A stretch of 64,000 bases of DNA, taken from Austwickia chelonae NBRC 105200 (GTDB lineage Bacteria; Actinomycetota; Actinomycetes; Actinomycetales; Dermatophilaceae). The stretch spans positions 310,001 to 374,000 of the forward strand of contig NZ_BAGZ01000008.1 of NCBI RefSeq assembly GCF_000298175.1, written 5' to 3'. This document shows positions 39,072-47,157 of the stretch, one piece after another (within the stretch, counting starts at the first letter, position 1; the number at the start of each line of letters is the position of its first letter). Below the pieces are notes generated by a model, which saw only the letters and a list, made by a program, of their open reading frames with translations, had not been told where the DNA came from and did no database searches. The translations under genes and the position numbers were made by a program.

Positions 39072-40997
39072 TCATGCCTCCTGACGTCCGGTGTGGACGG
39101 CCGTGGACCCGAGCAGGTCGGCGAGTTCGTCCTTGATGATCTGGCGCATCTGCCCGGGGAGGAAAGGCAGACCACGCACCTGCGTGACCGAGCGGATGTC
39201 GACGAGATAGCGTCCGCGCAGGACCAGGGCGAGCTGGCCGCTGTTCATCTCCGGGAGCAGTACCCGTCGGTAGGAACGCAGGACCTCGCCGGTGTTCTCC
39301 GGGAAGGGGTTCAGATGGCGGAGGTGGGCCTGAGCGACCTTGATGCCGTTGCGTCGCAGATTCCGTACTGCGGCCGTGATGGGACCGTAGGTAGATCCCC
39401 ACCCCAGAACCAGCATCTCAGCATCCCCGGTGGGGTCGTCGACGTCCAACGGTGGGACGGTGCGAGCCATCCGTTCGATCTTCTCCGCCCGGAGCCTCGT
39501 CATGAGTTCGTGGTTCGCCGGGTCGTAGGAGATGGCCCCGTGTCCGTCGGCCTTCTCGATGCCGCCGATGCGGTGTTCCAGACCTGGCGTCCCGGGCACG
39601 GCCCAGGGGCGGGCCAGGGTGTCCTCGTCGCGGGCGTACGGGTGGAATACCGGTTTGCCCGTGCTGTCCTCGGCATTCGGCTCACTGGCGAAGTCCGCTT
39701 CGATGGCGGGGAGCTCGCTCATGGCGGGCAGCCGCCACGGCTCTGACCCGTTGGCGAGGTAGCCGTCGGTGAGCAGCATGACCGGATGCCGGTAGGTGAC
39801 GGCCAGCCGGCAGGCTTCGTAGGCGGCGTCGAAGCAGTCGATGGGTGATTTCGCGGCGATCACGGCGACCGGTGATTCTCCGTTACGTCCGTAGAGCGCC
39901 TGCAGCAGGTCGGCCTGTTCGGTCTTGGTCGGCAAGCCGGTCGAGGGCCCGCCTCGTTGGACATCGACGATGACCAGCGGGAGCTCGGTGGCGACGGCGA
40001 GGCCGATGGTCTCGCTTTTCAGGCAGAGTCCGGGGCCGCTGGTGGTGGTGACGCCGAGCGCCCCGCCGAAGCTGGCGCCCAGGGCGATCCCGGCGCCGGC
40101 GATCTCGTCCTCGGCCTGGACCGTGGTGACTCCGTACTTCTTCAGCCCGGACAGAGTGTGCAGGATGTCCGAGGCCGGGGTGATCGGGTAGGAGCCCAGG
40201 AGGAGGGGGAGCCCGGAACGGTGGGCGGCGGCCACTAGCCCGTAGGCGGTGGCGACATTTCCGGTGATGTTGCGGTACCTTCCGGGGGCCATCGGCGCAG
40301 GGTCGACGGTGTAGCGCACGTCGAAGGCTTCGGTGGTCTCCCCGTAGCTCCACCCGGCTTCCAGTGCGGTCAGGTTGGCGGCCAGGATGTCGGGTTTCTT
40401 CGCGAACTTCGTCTTGAGGAAAGACCGGGTGCCTTCGATGTTGCGGCTGTACATCCAGGAGAGCAGGCCCAGCGCGAACATGTTCTTCGCCCGTTCCTTC
40501 TCCTTGCGGGTCAGCGGGGAGTCGGCGAGCGCTTCCACGGTGATGGAGGTCAACGGGACGGCGTGCACCCGGTAGGCCTCCAGGGAGCCGTCGTCGAGGG
40601 GGCTTTGGGCGTATCCGACCTTCGCGAGGTTCCGTTTGGTGAAGTCGTCGCTGTTCGCGAGGATCATGCCTCCGCGGGGCAGATCCCGCAGGTTGGACTT
40701 CAGTGCCGCCGGGTTCATCGCGACCAGTACGTCGGGTGCGTCGCCGGGGGTGAGGACGTCGAAGCTGGCGAAATGCAATTGGAAGCTGCTGACGCCGAGG
40801 ACGGTTCCCTGGGGTGCCCTGATCTCGGCGGGGAAATTGGGCAGGGTGGCCAGGTCGTTGCCCAGGCCGGCCGTGTCCGAGGTGAACCGGTCACCGGTGA
40901 GTTGCATCCCGTCGCCGGAGTCGCCGGCGAAGCGGATGACGACCCGGTCGACGGATCGGACCTGCGTGGTGTCGCTCGTGTTCATGAGCAGTTTCAC
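39072..40997 (-). CDS. korA: 2-oxoacid:ferredoxin oxidoreductase alpha subunit
   Basis: The 641-residue protein fuses the gamma-type domain (RFAGDSGDGMQLTGDRF near residues 18-34) to the alpha pyrimidine-binding domain (ITGNVATAYGLVAAAHRSGL, SYPITPASDILHTLS, QAEDEIAGAGIALGASFGGA, TSGPGLCLKSE). The last part matches the transketolase C-like domain (LGWGSTYGPITAAVRNLR). GTG at 40997 is chosen because AGAGG lies 4 bases before; ATG at 40985 is the alternative. Divergent from the nuoB-like gene across a 191-base gap. Confidence 0.92.
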   Translation of the reverse strand: MKLLMNTSDTTQVRSVDRVVIRFAGDSGDGMQLTGDRFTSDTAGLGNDLATLPNFPAEIRAPQGTVLGVSSFQLHFASFDVLTPGDAPDVLVAMNPAALKSNLRDLPRGGMILANSDDFTKRNLAKVGYAQSPLDDGSLEAYRVHAVPLTSITVEALADSPLTRKEKERAKNMFALGLLSWMYSRNIEGTRSFLKTKFAKKPDILAANLTALEAGWSYGETTEAFDVRYTVDPAPMAPGRYRNITGNVATAYGLVAAAHRSGLPLLLGSYPITPASDILHTLSGLKKYGVTTVQAEDEIAGAGIALGASFGGALGVTTTSGPGLCLKSETIGLAVATELPLVIVDVQRGGPSTGLPTKTEQADLLQALYGRNGESPVAVIAAKSPIDCFDAAYEACRLAVTYRHPVMLLTDGYLANGSEPWRLPAMSELPAIEADFASEPNAEDSTGKPVFHPYARDEDTLARPWAVPGTPGLEHRIGGIEKADGHGAISYDPANHELMTRLRAEKIERMARTVPPLDVDDPTGDAEMLVLGWGSTYGPITAAVRNLRRNGIKVAQAHLRHLNPFPENTGEVLRSYRRVLLPEMNSGQLALVLRGRYLVDIRSVTQVRGLPFLPGQMRQIIKDELADLLGSTAVHTGRQEA

Positions 40998-41176
40998 CGA
41001 ACCTCTTTGCTGGGGGGAGGGTGGTGTGGTTCCGAGGCTGATGGCGCTCGTGGACTCGGCCATCATAGGGAAGAGTCGTGGGTGGGACGACGTCAAGGTT
41101 GACTCTGGTGGGAGTGGTTTCGACTTCGCTGAGAGTCCGGCAGGACCTGTGGAAAATCAGGTTCGGATGTTCTCGT

Positions 41177-41182
41177 TACCCT
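41177..41182 (+). promoter_or_regulatory. putative -10 of a leaderless nuoB-like promoter
   Basis: TACCCT is followed by six bases and the ATG at 41189. The spacer GAACCT is not a ribosome site. Placed in the divergent korA / nuoB-like gap. Confidence 0.45.
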
Positions 41183-41188
41183 GAACCT

Positions 41189-41593
41189 ATGTGTCTTTTT
41201 CCCCTCCGGCCGGGTTTACGCGTCCACGGTCTCGATGCCGGGTTGGCGTGTTGCGCGGTCGAGGTCACCTCGGCCGGAGCCGGGTGCGCAGGGGCGGGTC
41301 CGGACGATCCGGGGTCGTCGGACTGCGGACCGACGGACGTCCTGGTCGTGGCGGGGACGGTCACCGATGCGATGGCTCCGCTGATCAAGGCTCAGTACGA
41401 GGAGCTCTCCGCTGAAGCGGGCTCGGGGCTGCGGGTCATCTCCTTCGGATCGTGTGCGAATACCGGGGGTCCTTATTGGGATTCCTATGCAGTCACCAAG
41501 GGGGTGGACCAGATTGTCCCCGTGGACGCCTATGTCCCCGGCTGCCCGCCACGCCCGGAGGCGCTTCTGGACGCGATGGGAGAACTGACATGA
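41189..41593 (+). CDS. NuoB-like protein, shortened (second copy)
   Basis: A 134-residue relative of NuoB. It keeps all four N2 ligand positions: GLACCAVEV (tandem Cys), [13 protein letters not shown] and [16 protein letters not shown]. Compared with the 185-residue NuoB at 20337 it lacks the long loop between the Cys pair and VLVVAGT, where a Gly/Asp/Ser-rich linker stands, and ends right after the last motif. It probably binds one 4Fe-4S cluster. It is the first of three overlapping genes (NuoB-, NuoC-, NuoI-like), divergent from korAB. Role unknown; see findings. Confidence 0.82.
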   Translation: MCLFPLRPGLRVHGLDAGLACCAVEVTSAGAGCAGAGPDDPGSSDCGPTDVLVVAGTVTDAMAPLIKAQYEELSAEAGSGLRVISFGSCANTGGPYWDSYAVTKGVDQIVPVDAYVPGCPPRPEALLDAMGELT

Positions 41594-42090
41594 CCCGGGT
41601 CGAGGTGCTGAAGGTGCAGGCCTCCCACTGGCTCGACACGGCCCGGAACGCTTACCAGGAGGGATACACCGTCCTCGAGCTCCTCACCGCCGTCGACGAG
41701 AACCAGGACCCCAGTGATCCGGGCATCGACGTGATGGTCCACCTGCTCGACCTGAACCTGACGACGGCGCCGCGCCGCCGTGAGCTCTGGACCAGGGTCC
41801 GCACGGGCACTCGACTGGCCGGTCTGAGCAGCATCTGGCCCGGCGCCAGCTGGCTCGAAAGGGTCGCCGTGGAGATGACCGGGGTTGACATCGAAGGCCA
41901 CACCGACCGGCTGTTGCTGCCGGCCAGCTACGAAGGGCCACCTCCGCTGGCCAGGACGACACCCCTCACCGCACGGGGAAGCACCCCCTGGCCGGGATCT
42001 GTCGAACCGGGGGAGGGCACGGCGGCCGGGCGACGAAATACGCGGCGCAGGCTCAGCCCGCCCGGCGTCCCCACGGAGTGGCCGTCGTGA
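41590..42090 (+). CDS. NuoC-like protein, reduced
   Basis: A 166-residue protein whose middle section ([43 protein letters not shown]) aligns by eye with the core of NuoC. The NuoC signature EREtwDxFGIxFxGHP is altered here to [17 protein letters not shown], so several conserved acidic residues are gone. The C-terminal 50 residues are basic and Pro/Arg-rich. Overlaps of 4 bases with both neighbours show it is read as a unit with them. The assignment rests partly on context and is less certain than the NuoB-like one. Confidence 0.6.
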   Translation: MTRVEVLKVQASHWLDTARNAYQEGYTVLELLTAVDENQDPSDPGIDVMVHLLDLNLTTAPRRRELWTRVRTGTRLAGLSSIWPGASWLERVAVEMTGVDIEGHTDRLLLPASYEGPPPLARTTPLTARGSTPWPGSVEPGEGTAAGRRNTRRRLSPPGVPTEWPS

Positions 42091-42530
42091 ACCGCGCCCC
42101 GGCTGAAGTTCCGGTCCGTAGCCGAGGCGTGATCGCCCTCGACCCGCAGGCCTGCACCAGCTGCATGCTGTGTGCTCGAGAATGCCCCGACTGGTGCATC
42201 CATATCTCCGCTCACGCGGAGGAACTTCCCCCCGAGGACGGTGTGCCGGCCCGCCGAACCAGGACCGTCCACCGTCTGGACCGTTTCGCCATCGACTTCG
42301 GACTGTGTCTTTTCTGTGGCATCTGCGTGGAGGTCTGCCCCTTCGATGCCCTGTTCTGGGCGCCGGCCAACGCACGCGCGGGCGAGGTTCACGACCTGCT
42401 CGCGGAGAGTACCCGCCTCGACGCATGGCGCGCGCAGATCCCCCCGGCAGGAGCTCTCGAGTCTGGCGCGGTGGCCCCACGTCCGAAGGACTCGGGCCGA
42501 GGCCACGGGGGCGGCAGACGGAACCGTTGA
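42087..42530 (+). CDS. NuoI-like 4Fe-4S ferredoxin protein
   Basis: A 147-residue protein with two complete CxxCxxCxxxCP motifs: CTSCMLCARECP (near residue 24) and CLFCGICVEVCP (near 75), as in NuoI and in 8Fe ferredoxins. It lacks the membrane-binding N-terminal helix of NuoI at 29036 and ends in a Gly/Arg-rich tail. GTG at 42087 overlaps the upstream stop by 4 bases, with GGAG before it. With the two upstream proteins it could pass electrons between ferredoxin (from KorAB) and another acceptor. Confidence 0.8.
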   Translation: MNRAPAEVPVRSRGVIALDPQACTSCMLCARECPDWCIHISAHAEELPPEDGVPARRTRTVHRLDRFAIDFGLCLFCGICVEVCPFDALFWAPANARAGEVHDLLAESTRLDAWRAQIPPAGALESGAVAPRPKDSGRGHGGGRRNR

Positions 42531-42587
42531 ACACAAGGCCGCACTGGTACGGGAACAAGGTCCTGCGGAGAGATCGTTGCTCGAGAT

Positions 42588-43442
42588 ATGCATCGGCATC
42601 ACAACGGGCTCAAGACCGCCATCCTCTTCGGCGTGATCTGGGCGCTGCTGCTCGGTATCGGTGCCCTGGTGGGGCGCGGCCGATTCATCTGGCTGTTCGC
42701 TCTCGTCGGGGTCGCGGTCACCTTCTACGGTTACTGGAACAGCCACAAGATCGCTATCCGTTCGATGCGGGCCTACCCGGTCACGCCCGAGCAACAGCCG
42801 GTGATGTACCGGATCGTCTCGGAACTGAGCGCCAAGGCCGGGAAACCGATGCCGACCTTGTATGTCTCGCCCACCGAGGCGCCTAACGCCTTCGCGACGG
42901 GACGCAACCCCAAGAATGCGGCAGTGTGCTGCACCGAAGGCATTCTTCACCTGTTGGACGAACGCGAGCTACGAGGTGTGCTGGGTCACGAACTGATGCA
43001 CGTCTACAACAGGGACATCCTCACCTCGTCGGTCGCAGCCGCCCTGGCCGGTGTCATCACGAGCGTGGCCCAGATGTTGATGTTCACCAGCGGAAGTCGA
43101 GACGAAGACCGGCCGAATCCCATCGCGATGATCGCGCTGGCTCTGCTGGCACCGCTCGCGGCCACCGTCATCCAGTTCGCGATCTCCCGGACCCGGGAGT
43201 ACGACGCAGACCAGGACGGAGCCATTCTGACCGGTGATCCCCTGGCCCTGGCGAGCGCGCTGCGCAAACTGGAGTCAGGAACGGCGCGAGCGCCCCTGGA
43301 ACCCGAACAGGACCTGGTGAACGCCAGTCATCTCATGATCGCGAACCCCTTCCGCCCGCAGGATGTGTCGGCACTGTTCAGCACCCACCCGCCGATGGAC
43401 CAGCGGATCGCACGTCTGGAGGCCATGTCCCGTCAGCTCTGA
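42588..43442 (+). CDS. htpX: HtpX-like membrane zinc metalloprotease
   Basis: M48-family endopeptidase that degrades misfolded membrane proteins. The 284-residue protein has two N-terminal helices (about 11-28 and 33-52). The zinc motif HELMH is at residues 134-138, the third ligand is in SRTREYDADQDGA (near 201-213), and there is another pair of helices between. The 57-base gap from the NuoI-like gene and the same direction make co-transcription likely. The ATG lacks a strong ribosome site. Confidence 0.94.
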   Translation: MHRHHNGLKTAILFGVIWALLLGIGALVGRGRFIWLFALVGVAVTFYGYWNSHKIAIRSMRAYPVTPEQQPVMYRIVSELSAKAGKPMPTLYVSPTEAPNAFATGRNPKNAAVCCTEGILHLLDERELRGVLGHELMHVYNRDILTSSVAAALAGVITSVAQMLMFTSGSRDEDRPNPIAMIALALLAPLAATVIQFAISRTREYDADQDGAILTGDPLALASALRKLESGTARAPLEPEQDLVNASHLMIANPFRPQDVSALFSTHPPMDQRIARLEAMSRQL

Positions 43443-43524
43443 CCATGCCCGGCGCCCGCAGACCAATGCCGTCCGCCGTGTCGCGCTCCAGCGCAAAAGC
43501 AGCCGTTCGAACCAGGACGCATGA

Positions 43525-43530
43525 CACAGT
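43525..43530 (+). promoter_or_regulatory. putative -10 of a leaderless pepN promoter
   Basis: CACAGT, then GGGCGA, then the pepN ATG at 43537. The 6-base spacing matches the leaderless pattern seen elsewhere in the window. Confidence 0.35.
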
Positions 43531-43536
43531 GGGCGA

Positions 43537-46035
43537 ATGACAGGTTTGCTATACACCGAAGCCGAGCAACGCTCCCGCCTGATCGGGGTGTCCCGTTACA
43601 CCGTCGACCTGGACCTGGACCGTGGTGAACAGTTCTTCGGATCGCGGACCACCGTGCATTTCTCCTGCGCCGAGCCCGGGTCACAGACTTTCATCGACCT
43701 GAAGGCCCACGAGGTGCATCGGCTCACCTTGAACGGGGACGACCTGGATCCGGCTCAGGCCGATCAGGGGCGTCTCCCCCTCGGCGGGCTGGCCGCAGAG
43801 AACGAACTGGTCGTCGAAGCCACCATGTCCTACGGGAAGGACGGCCAAGGATTGCACCGGGCGGTGGATCCGGCCGACGGCTGCCACTACGTCTACGGTC
43901 AGCTCTTCCTCGACGCCGCGCCCCAGGTGTACGCCTGCTTCGACCAACCCGACATGAAAGCCGTCTACGAGATCTCCGTACGAGCACCCGAAAGCTGGAT
44001 CGTGCTGGGCAACGGCGAAGCCAGCCAGGACGCCGATGGCACTTGGCGGCTCGCCGAAACCAAACCGCTGTCGACCTATTTCGTCACCGTCTGCGCCGGC
44101 CCCTATGCCAGCATCACCGACACCCACGACGGGATCCCCCTGGGGATCCATGCCAGGGCCTCGCTGGCAGAACTGCTGAAGGAACAGAGCGGCGAGCTGC
44201 TGGCACTGACCAAAGCCGGGTTCGACCACTATCACCGGCTGTTCGGCATCAGATACCCCTTCGGCGCCTACCACCAGGTCTTCGTCCCGGAGTTCAATGC
44301 CGGTGCGATGGAAAATCCCGGCTGTGTGACCCTCCGGGACCAGATGATCTTCCGGTCCGCGCCGGACGGAGCCGAACGCGCCTCGCGCGCGAATACGATC
44401 CTGCACGAGATGGCGCACATGTGGTTCGGCGACCTCGTCACCATGAGGTGGTGGGCAGACCTGTGGCTGAACGAGTCCTTCGCGGAGTACATGGCGCACA
44501 GGGCCTGCCTCGAAGCCACCGACTTCACCTCGGCCTGGACCGATTTCACCATCTTTCGCAAGGTATGGGGAGCAGCTGCCGAGCGTAGCCCCTCCACACA
44601 TCCGGTGGCCGGGCAGACCCCGCGCGACGCACCGAGCGCCCTGCAGAACTTCGACGGCATCTCCTACGCCAAAGGGGCAGCCGTCCTGGCCCAGCTGGTC
44701 CGATATCTCGGCCAGGACGAATTCGACGCCGGAGTGCGCCGCTATCTGAACGAACACCTCTTCGGCAACGCCGATCTCGCGGACTTCCTCGAGGCGATGG
44801 AAACCGAATCGGGTCGTTCACTGTCGAGCTGGTCCCAGGAATGGCTGCGGACCTCACGGATGGACGCGCTCGCCGTGGACATCGAGACGGACGGAGACCG
44901 GATCACCGGGGCGACGGTGCATCGCGAGTCTCCTGCCGAATCCCCGGCAGATCGACCGCACGCCGTCGAGATCGCGGGATTCACCGGGGGTCGGGAGATC
45001 TGGCGGGTTCCGGTGACCCTCGACCGGCCGCAGACCGTGGTCGAAGAACTGATCGGGAAACATCTCCCTGCCGTCGTCATCCCTGACGCGGGGTCGCACA
45101 CCTGGGCCACTCCCCGACTCAGCCGACCCACCTTGGACGCCGTCGCGGGTGAACTGCCTCTCATTGAGGACCCGGTCGTTCGGGCAGTGATCTGGTCGGC
45201 GCTCTTCGCGGGGATGGTCGATGCTCTCGTCGATCCACGCCAGGTGCTCGGCATCGCGGTCCGGGCGCTTCCTGAAGAACAGGAACCGGCCATCCTGCGA
45301 GGGGCTCTCGACGGGATCCTGGAACTGTTGGCGACGCATTTTCTGCCCGCGGACGAGCAGGCCGCGGCTCGTCGAGCTCTGGCCGACACCTTCGGCGCGG
45401 TCGCCACGCGTTCTGATCCGGACGGCCCCACCTATCCTGCCGCCGTGCGTGGGCGTGCCCGATGGAGCACCGACGAAGGCTACTTGCGGGCGTTGGCGGA
45501 AGGAGACACCTCCCGTGAGCCACTGGCCCACCATTCGGATCTGCGGTGGGTGGCGGCCACGACACTCGCGGAGCACGGCTCAGTGGATCGTGCTGATCTG
45601 GATCGACTTGCCGCGCAGGATCAGACTCTCATCGGTCGTATGGCACATCTGAGGGCATGCGCAGCCCTGCCGGGGGAGGAGAACAAGTCCTGGGCGTGGT
45701 CGGAGATCGTACGAGGCGAACGTTCCTATTACGAACTCTCTTCCCTGGCGACCGGTTTCTGGCGCGCTGAGGACAGCCGGACGCTCAGGCCCTACGCAGA
45801 ACGGTATTTCACCGAGATGCCTTCATTGTCAGGGAAACTGGGCGACTATGCGCTGGGCGCCCTCGCCTCTGTGGCTTTCCCCTACGTTCTGGCTGAACCC
45901 GAAATCCTCGCTCTGGCAGAACAGGCACTGGCCCGGACACCGATGAGCGAACCGGTCCGACGGGCGATGATCGACGGCGCGGCACTGGTCCGACAGGCAG
46001 TCTCCTCGCAGGAACGTTTCCCCCGGCCTGAGTGA
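43537..46035 (+). CDS. pepN: aminopeptidase N
   Basis: M1 zinc metallopeptidase that removes N-terminal residues from peptides, cytosolic. The exopeptidase motif GAMEN is at residues 256-260, the zinc motif HEMAH at 290-294 (HEMAHMWFGDLV) and the third ligand Glu near 313 (LNESFAEYM). At 832 residues it has the usual actinobacterial PepN length including the ERAP1-like C-terminal domain. It converges with the asparaginase gene; the 49-base gap holds no strong hairpin. Confidence 0.96.
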   Translation: MTGLLYTEAEQRSRLIGVSRYTVDLDLDRGEQFFGSRTTVHFSCAEPGSQTFIDLKAHEVHRLTLNGDDLDPAQADQGRLPLGGLAAENELVVEATMSYGKDGQGLHRAVDPADGCHYVYGQLFLDAAPQVYACFDQPDMKAVYEISVRAPESWIVLGNGEASQDADGTWRLAETKPLSTYFVTVCAGPYASITDTHDGIPLGIHARASLAELLKEQSGELLALTKAGFDHYHRLFGIRYPFGAYHQVFVPEFNAGAMENPGCVTLRDQMIFRSAPDGAERASRANTILHEMAHMWFGDLVTMRWWADLWLNESFAEYMAHRACLEATDFTSAWTDFTIFRKVWGAAAERSPSTHPVAGQTPRDAPSALQNFDGISYAKGAAVLAQLVRYLGQDEFDAGVRRYLNEHLFGNADLADFLEAMETESGRSLSSWSQEWLRTSRMDALAVDIETDGDRITGATVHRESPAESPADRPHAVEIAGFTGGREIWRVPVTLDRPQTVVEELIGKHLPAVVIPDAGSHTWATPRLSRPTLDAVAGELPLIEDPVVRAVIWSALFAGMVDALVDPRQVLGIAVRALPEEQEPAILRGALDGILELLATHFLPADEQAAARRALADTFGAVATRSDPDGPTYPAAVRGRARWSTDEGYLRALAEGDTSREPLAHHSDLRWVAATTLAEHGSVDRADLDRLAAQDQTLIGRMAHLRACAALPGEENKSWAWSEIVRGERSYYELSSLATGFWRAEDSRTLRPYAERYFTEMPSLSGKLGDYALGALASVAFPYVLAEPEILALAEQALARTPMSEPVRRAMIDGAALVRQAVSSQERFPRPE

Positions 46036-46084
46036 CAACGACGAGTGCCCCCCGTCTCCCGCGGCAGGAAGTCGTTCGTCGAGC

Positions 46085-47104
46085 TCAATGGGTGTCGACG
46101 AACTTCTGGACCTGCCGCGGGTCCCGGGACTGAGCCAAGGCGACAGCCAGCGATATCCGGCCCTGCTGCGGCGTCAGGTCACCGGCGGCCACGAACCCGT
46201 ACCGGTCGTCGTCAACCGCACCACCGCGGGTCACCGGCCCGGAACAGACCCTGGACGCCCGCATGACGACCACGCCGGCATCGACCAGGGCACCTAACCG
46301 GGGCAGGACGTCGGACGGGACATTTCCTGCGCCGTGTCCGACGTAGACCACACCGGCAGCACCTGACTCGAGGACCGCCTGCAGCATCTGCTGAGGCAAC
46401 CCGGCCCGCCCCTGGACGACCTCGACCGCAGGCAGCTCCTGCCCGACCGCCGAGATGACTGCGGCAGCTGTCCCGTCCACAGCGGACGACCGGTGGGGGG
46501 TGCGGAAGTAACAAGCTCGCTCGGCCACGACCTCTCCCAGCGGGCCGTGAGGGGAGGCGAAAGCATTCGTCCGCGTGGTGTGGACCTTGCCGACCGATCG
46601 CGCAGCATGGATCTCCTCCCCTACGACCACCAGCACGCCCAGCCCGCAGGACGAGGGCGAGGCCGCCACGATCACGGCATGGCGCAGATTCACCGGCCCA
46701 TCGGCCCCGAGCGCATCGGCCGGGCGCATCGCACCCACCACCACGACGGGTTTCGGGGACCCGACCAGGAGATCCAACAGGTAGGCACTCTCCTCCAAGG
46801 TGTCCGTTCCGTGGGTGACGACGACCCCGTCGACATCGGGCCGGGCGACCTGCGCGCGCACCTGACGCACCAACTCCAGTTGGCGGGCCGGGTCCATGTC
46901 CACCGAGTCCAGCTGCCAGAGTTGCTGGTGGGAGATCTCGGCGATCCTGGTCAGGTCGGGGACAGCCTGGACGAGCTCGGCCACTCCGATCACGCCTGCG
47001 GTGTAGTCGACCGTCTCGGTGCTGTCGCTGGCACCGGCGATGGTGCCGCCGGTAGCCAGGATCAGGATGCGTGGGCGTGGAGGAAGGGCATCGGCCGCGG
47101 TCAT
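46085..47104 (-). CDS. ansA: L-asparaginase (type II-like fold)
   Basis: Hydrolyses asparagine to aspartate and ammonia. The two catalytic Thr motifs are ILATGGTIAG (near residues 15-24) and VVTHGTDTLEE (near 97-107), followed by GAMRPADALGADGPVNL. There is no signal peptide at the N-terminus, so the enzyme is likely cytosolic. 339 residues, full length. The frame continues upstream, but ATG at 47104 sits at the family start. The permease gene 53 bases upstream on the same strand suggests a joint uptake and breakdown unit. Confidence 0.93.
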   Translation of the reverse strand: MTAADALPPRPRILILATGGTIAGASDSTETVDYTAGVIGVAELVQAVPDLTRIAEISHQQLWQLDSVDMDPARQLELVRQVRAQVARPDVDGVVVTHGTDTLEESAYLLDLLVGSPKPVVVVGAMRPADALGADGPVNLRHAVIVAASPSSCGLGVLVVVGEEIHAARSVGKVHTTRTNAFASPHGPLGEVVAERACYFRTPHRSSAVDGTAAAVISAVGQELPAVEVVQGRAGLPQQMLQAVLESGAAGVVYVGHGAGNVPSDVLPRLGALVDAGVVVMRASRVCSGPVTRGGAVDDDRYGFVAAGDLTPQQGRISLAVALAQSRDPRQVQKFVDTH

Positions 47105-47157
47105 GACTCCATTCTGGCCTGTGCCCGGGTGAGTTCTGGGGGCCCGGCCGGATTTCG

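Noticed and set aside
41064-41069. TATGAT on the minus strand as korA promoter
   Set aside because: The only good -35 (TTGACG) is 23 bases away, too far for a standard promoter, so I did not list it as a feature.
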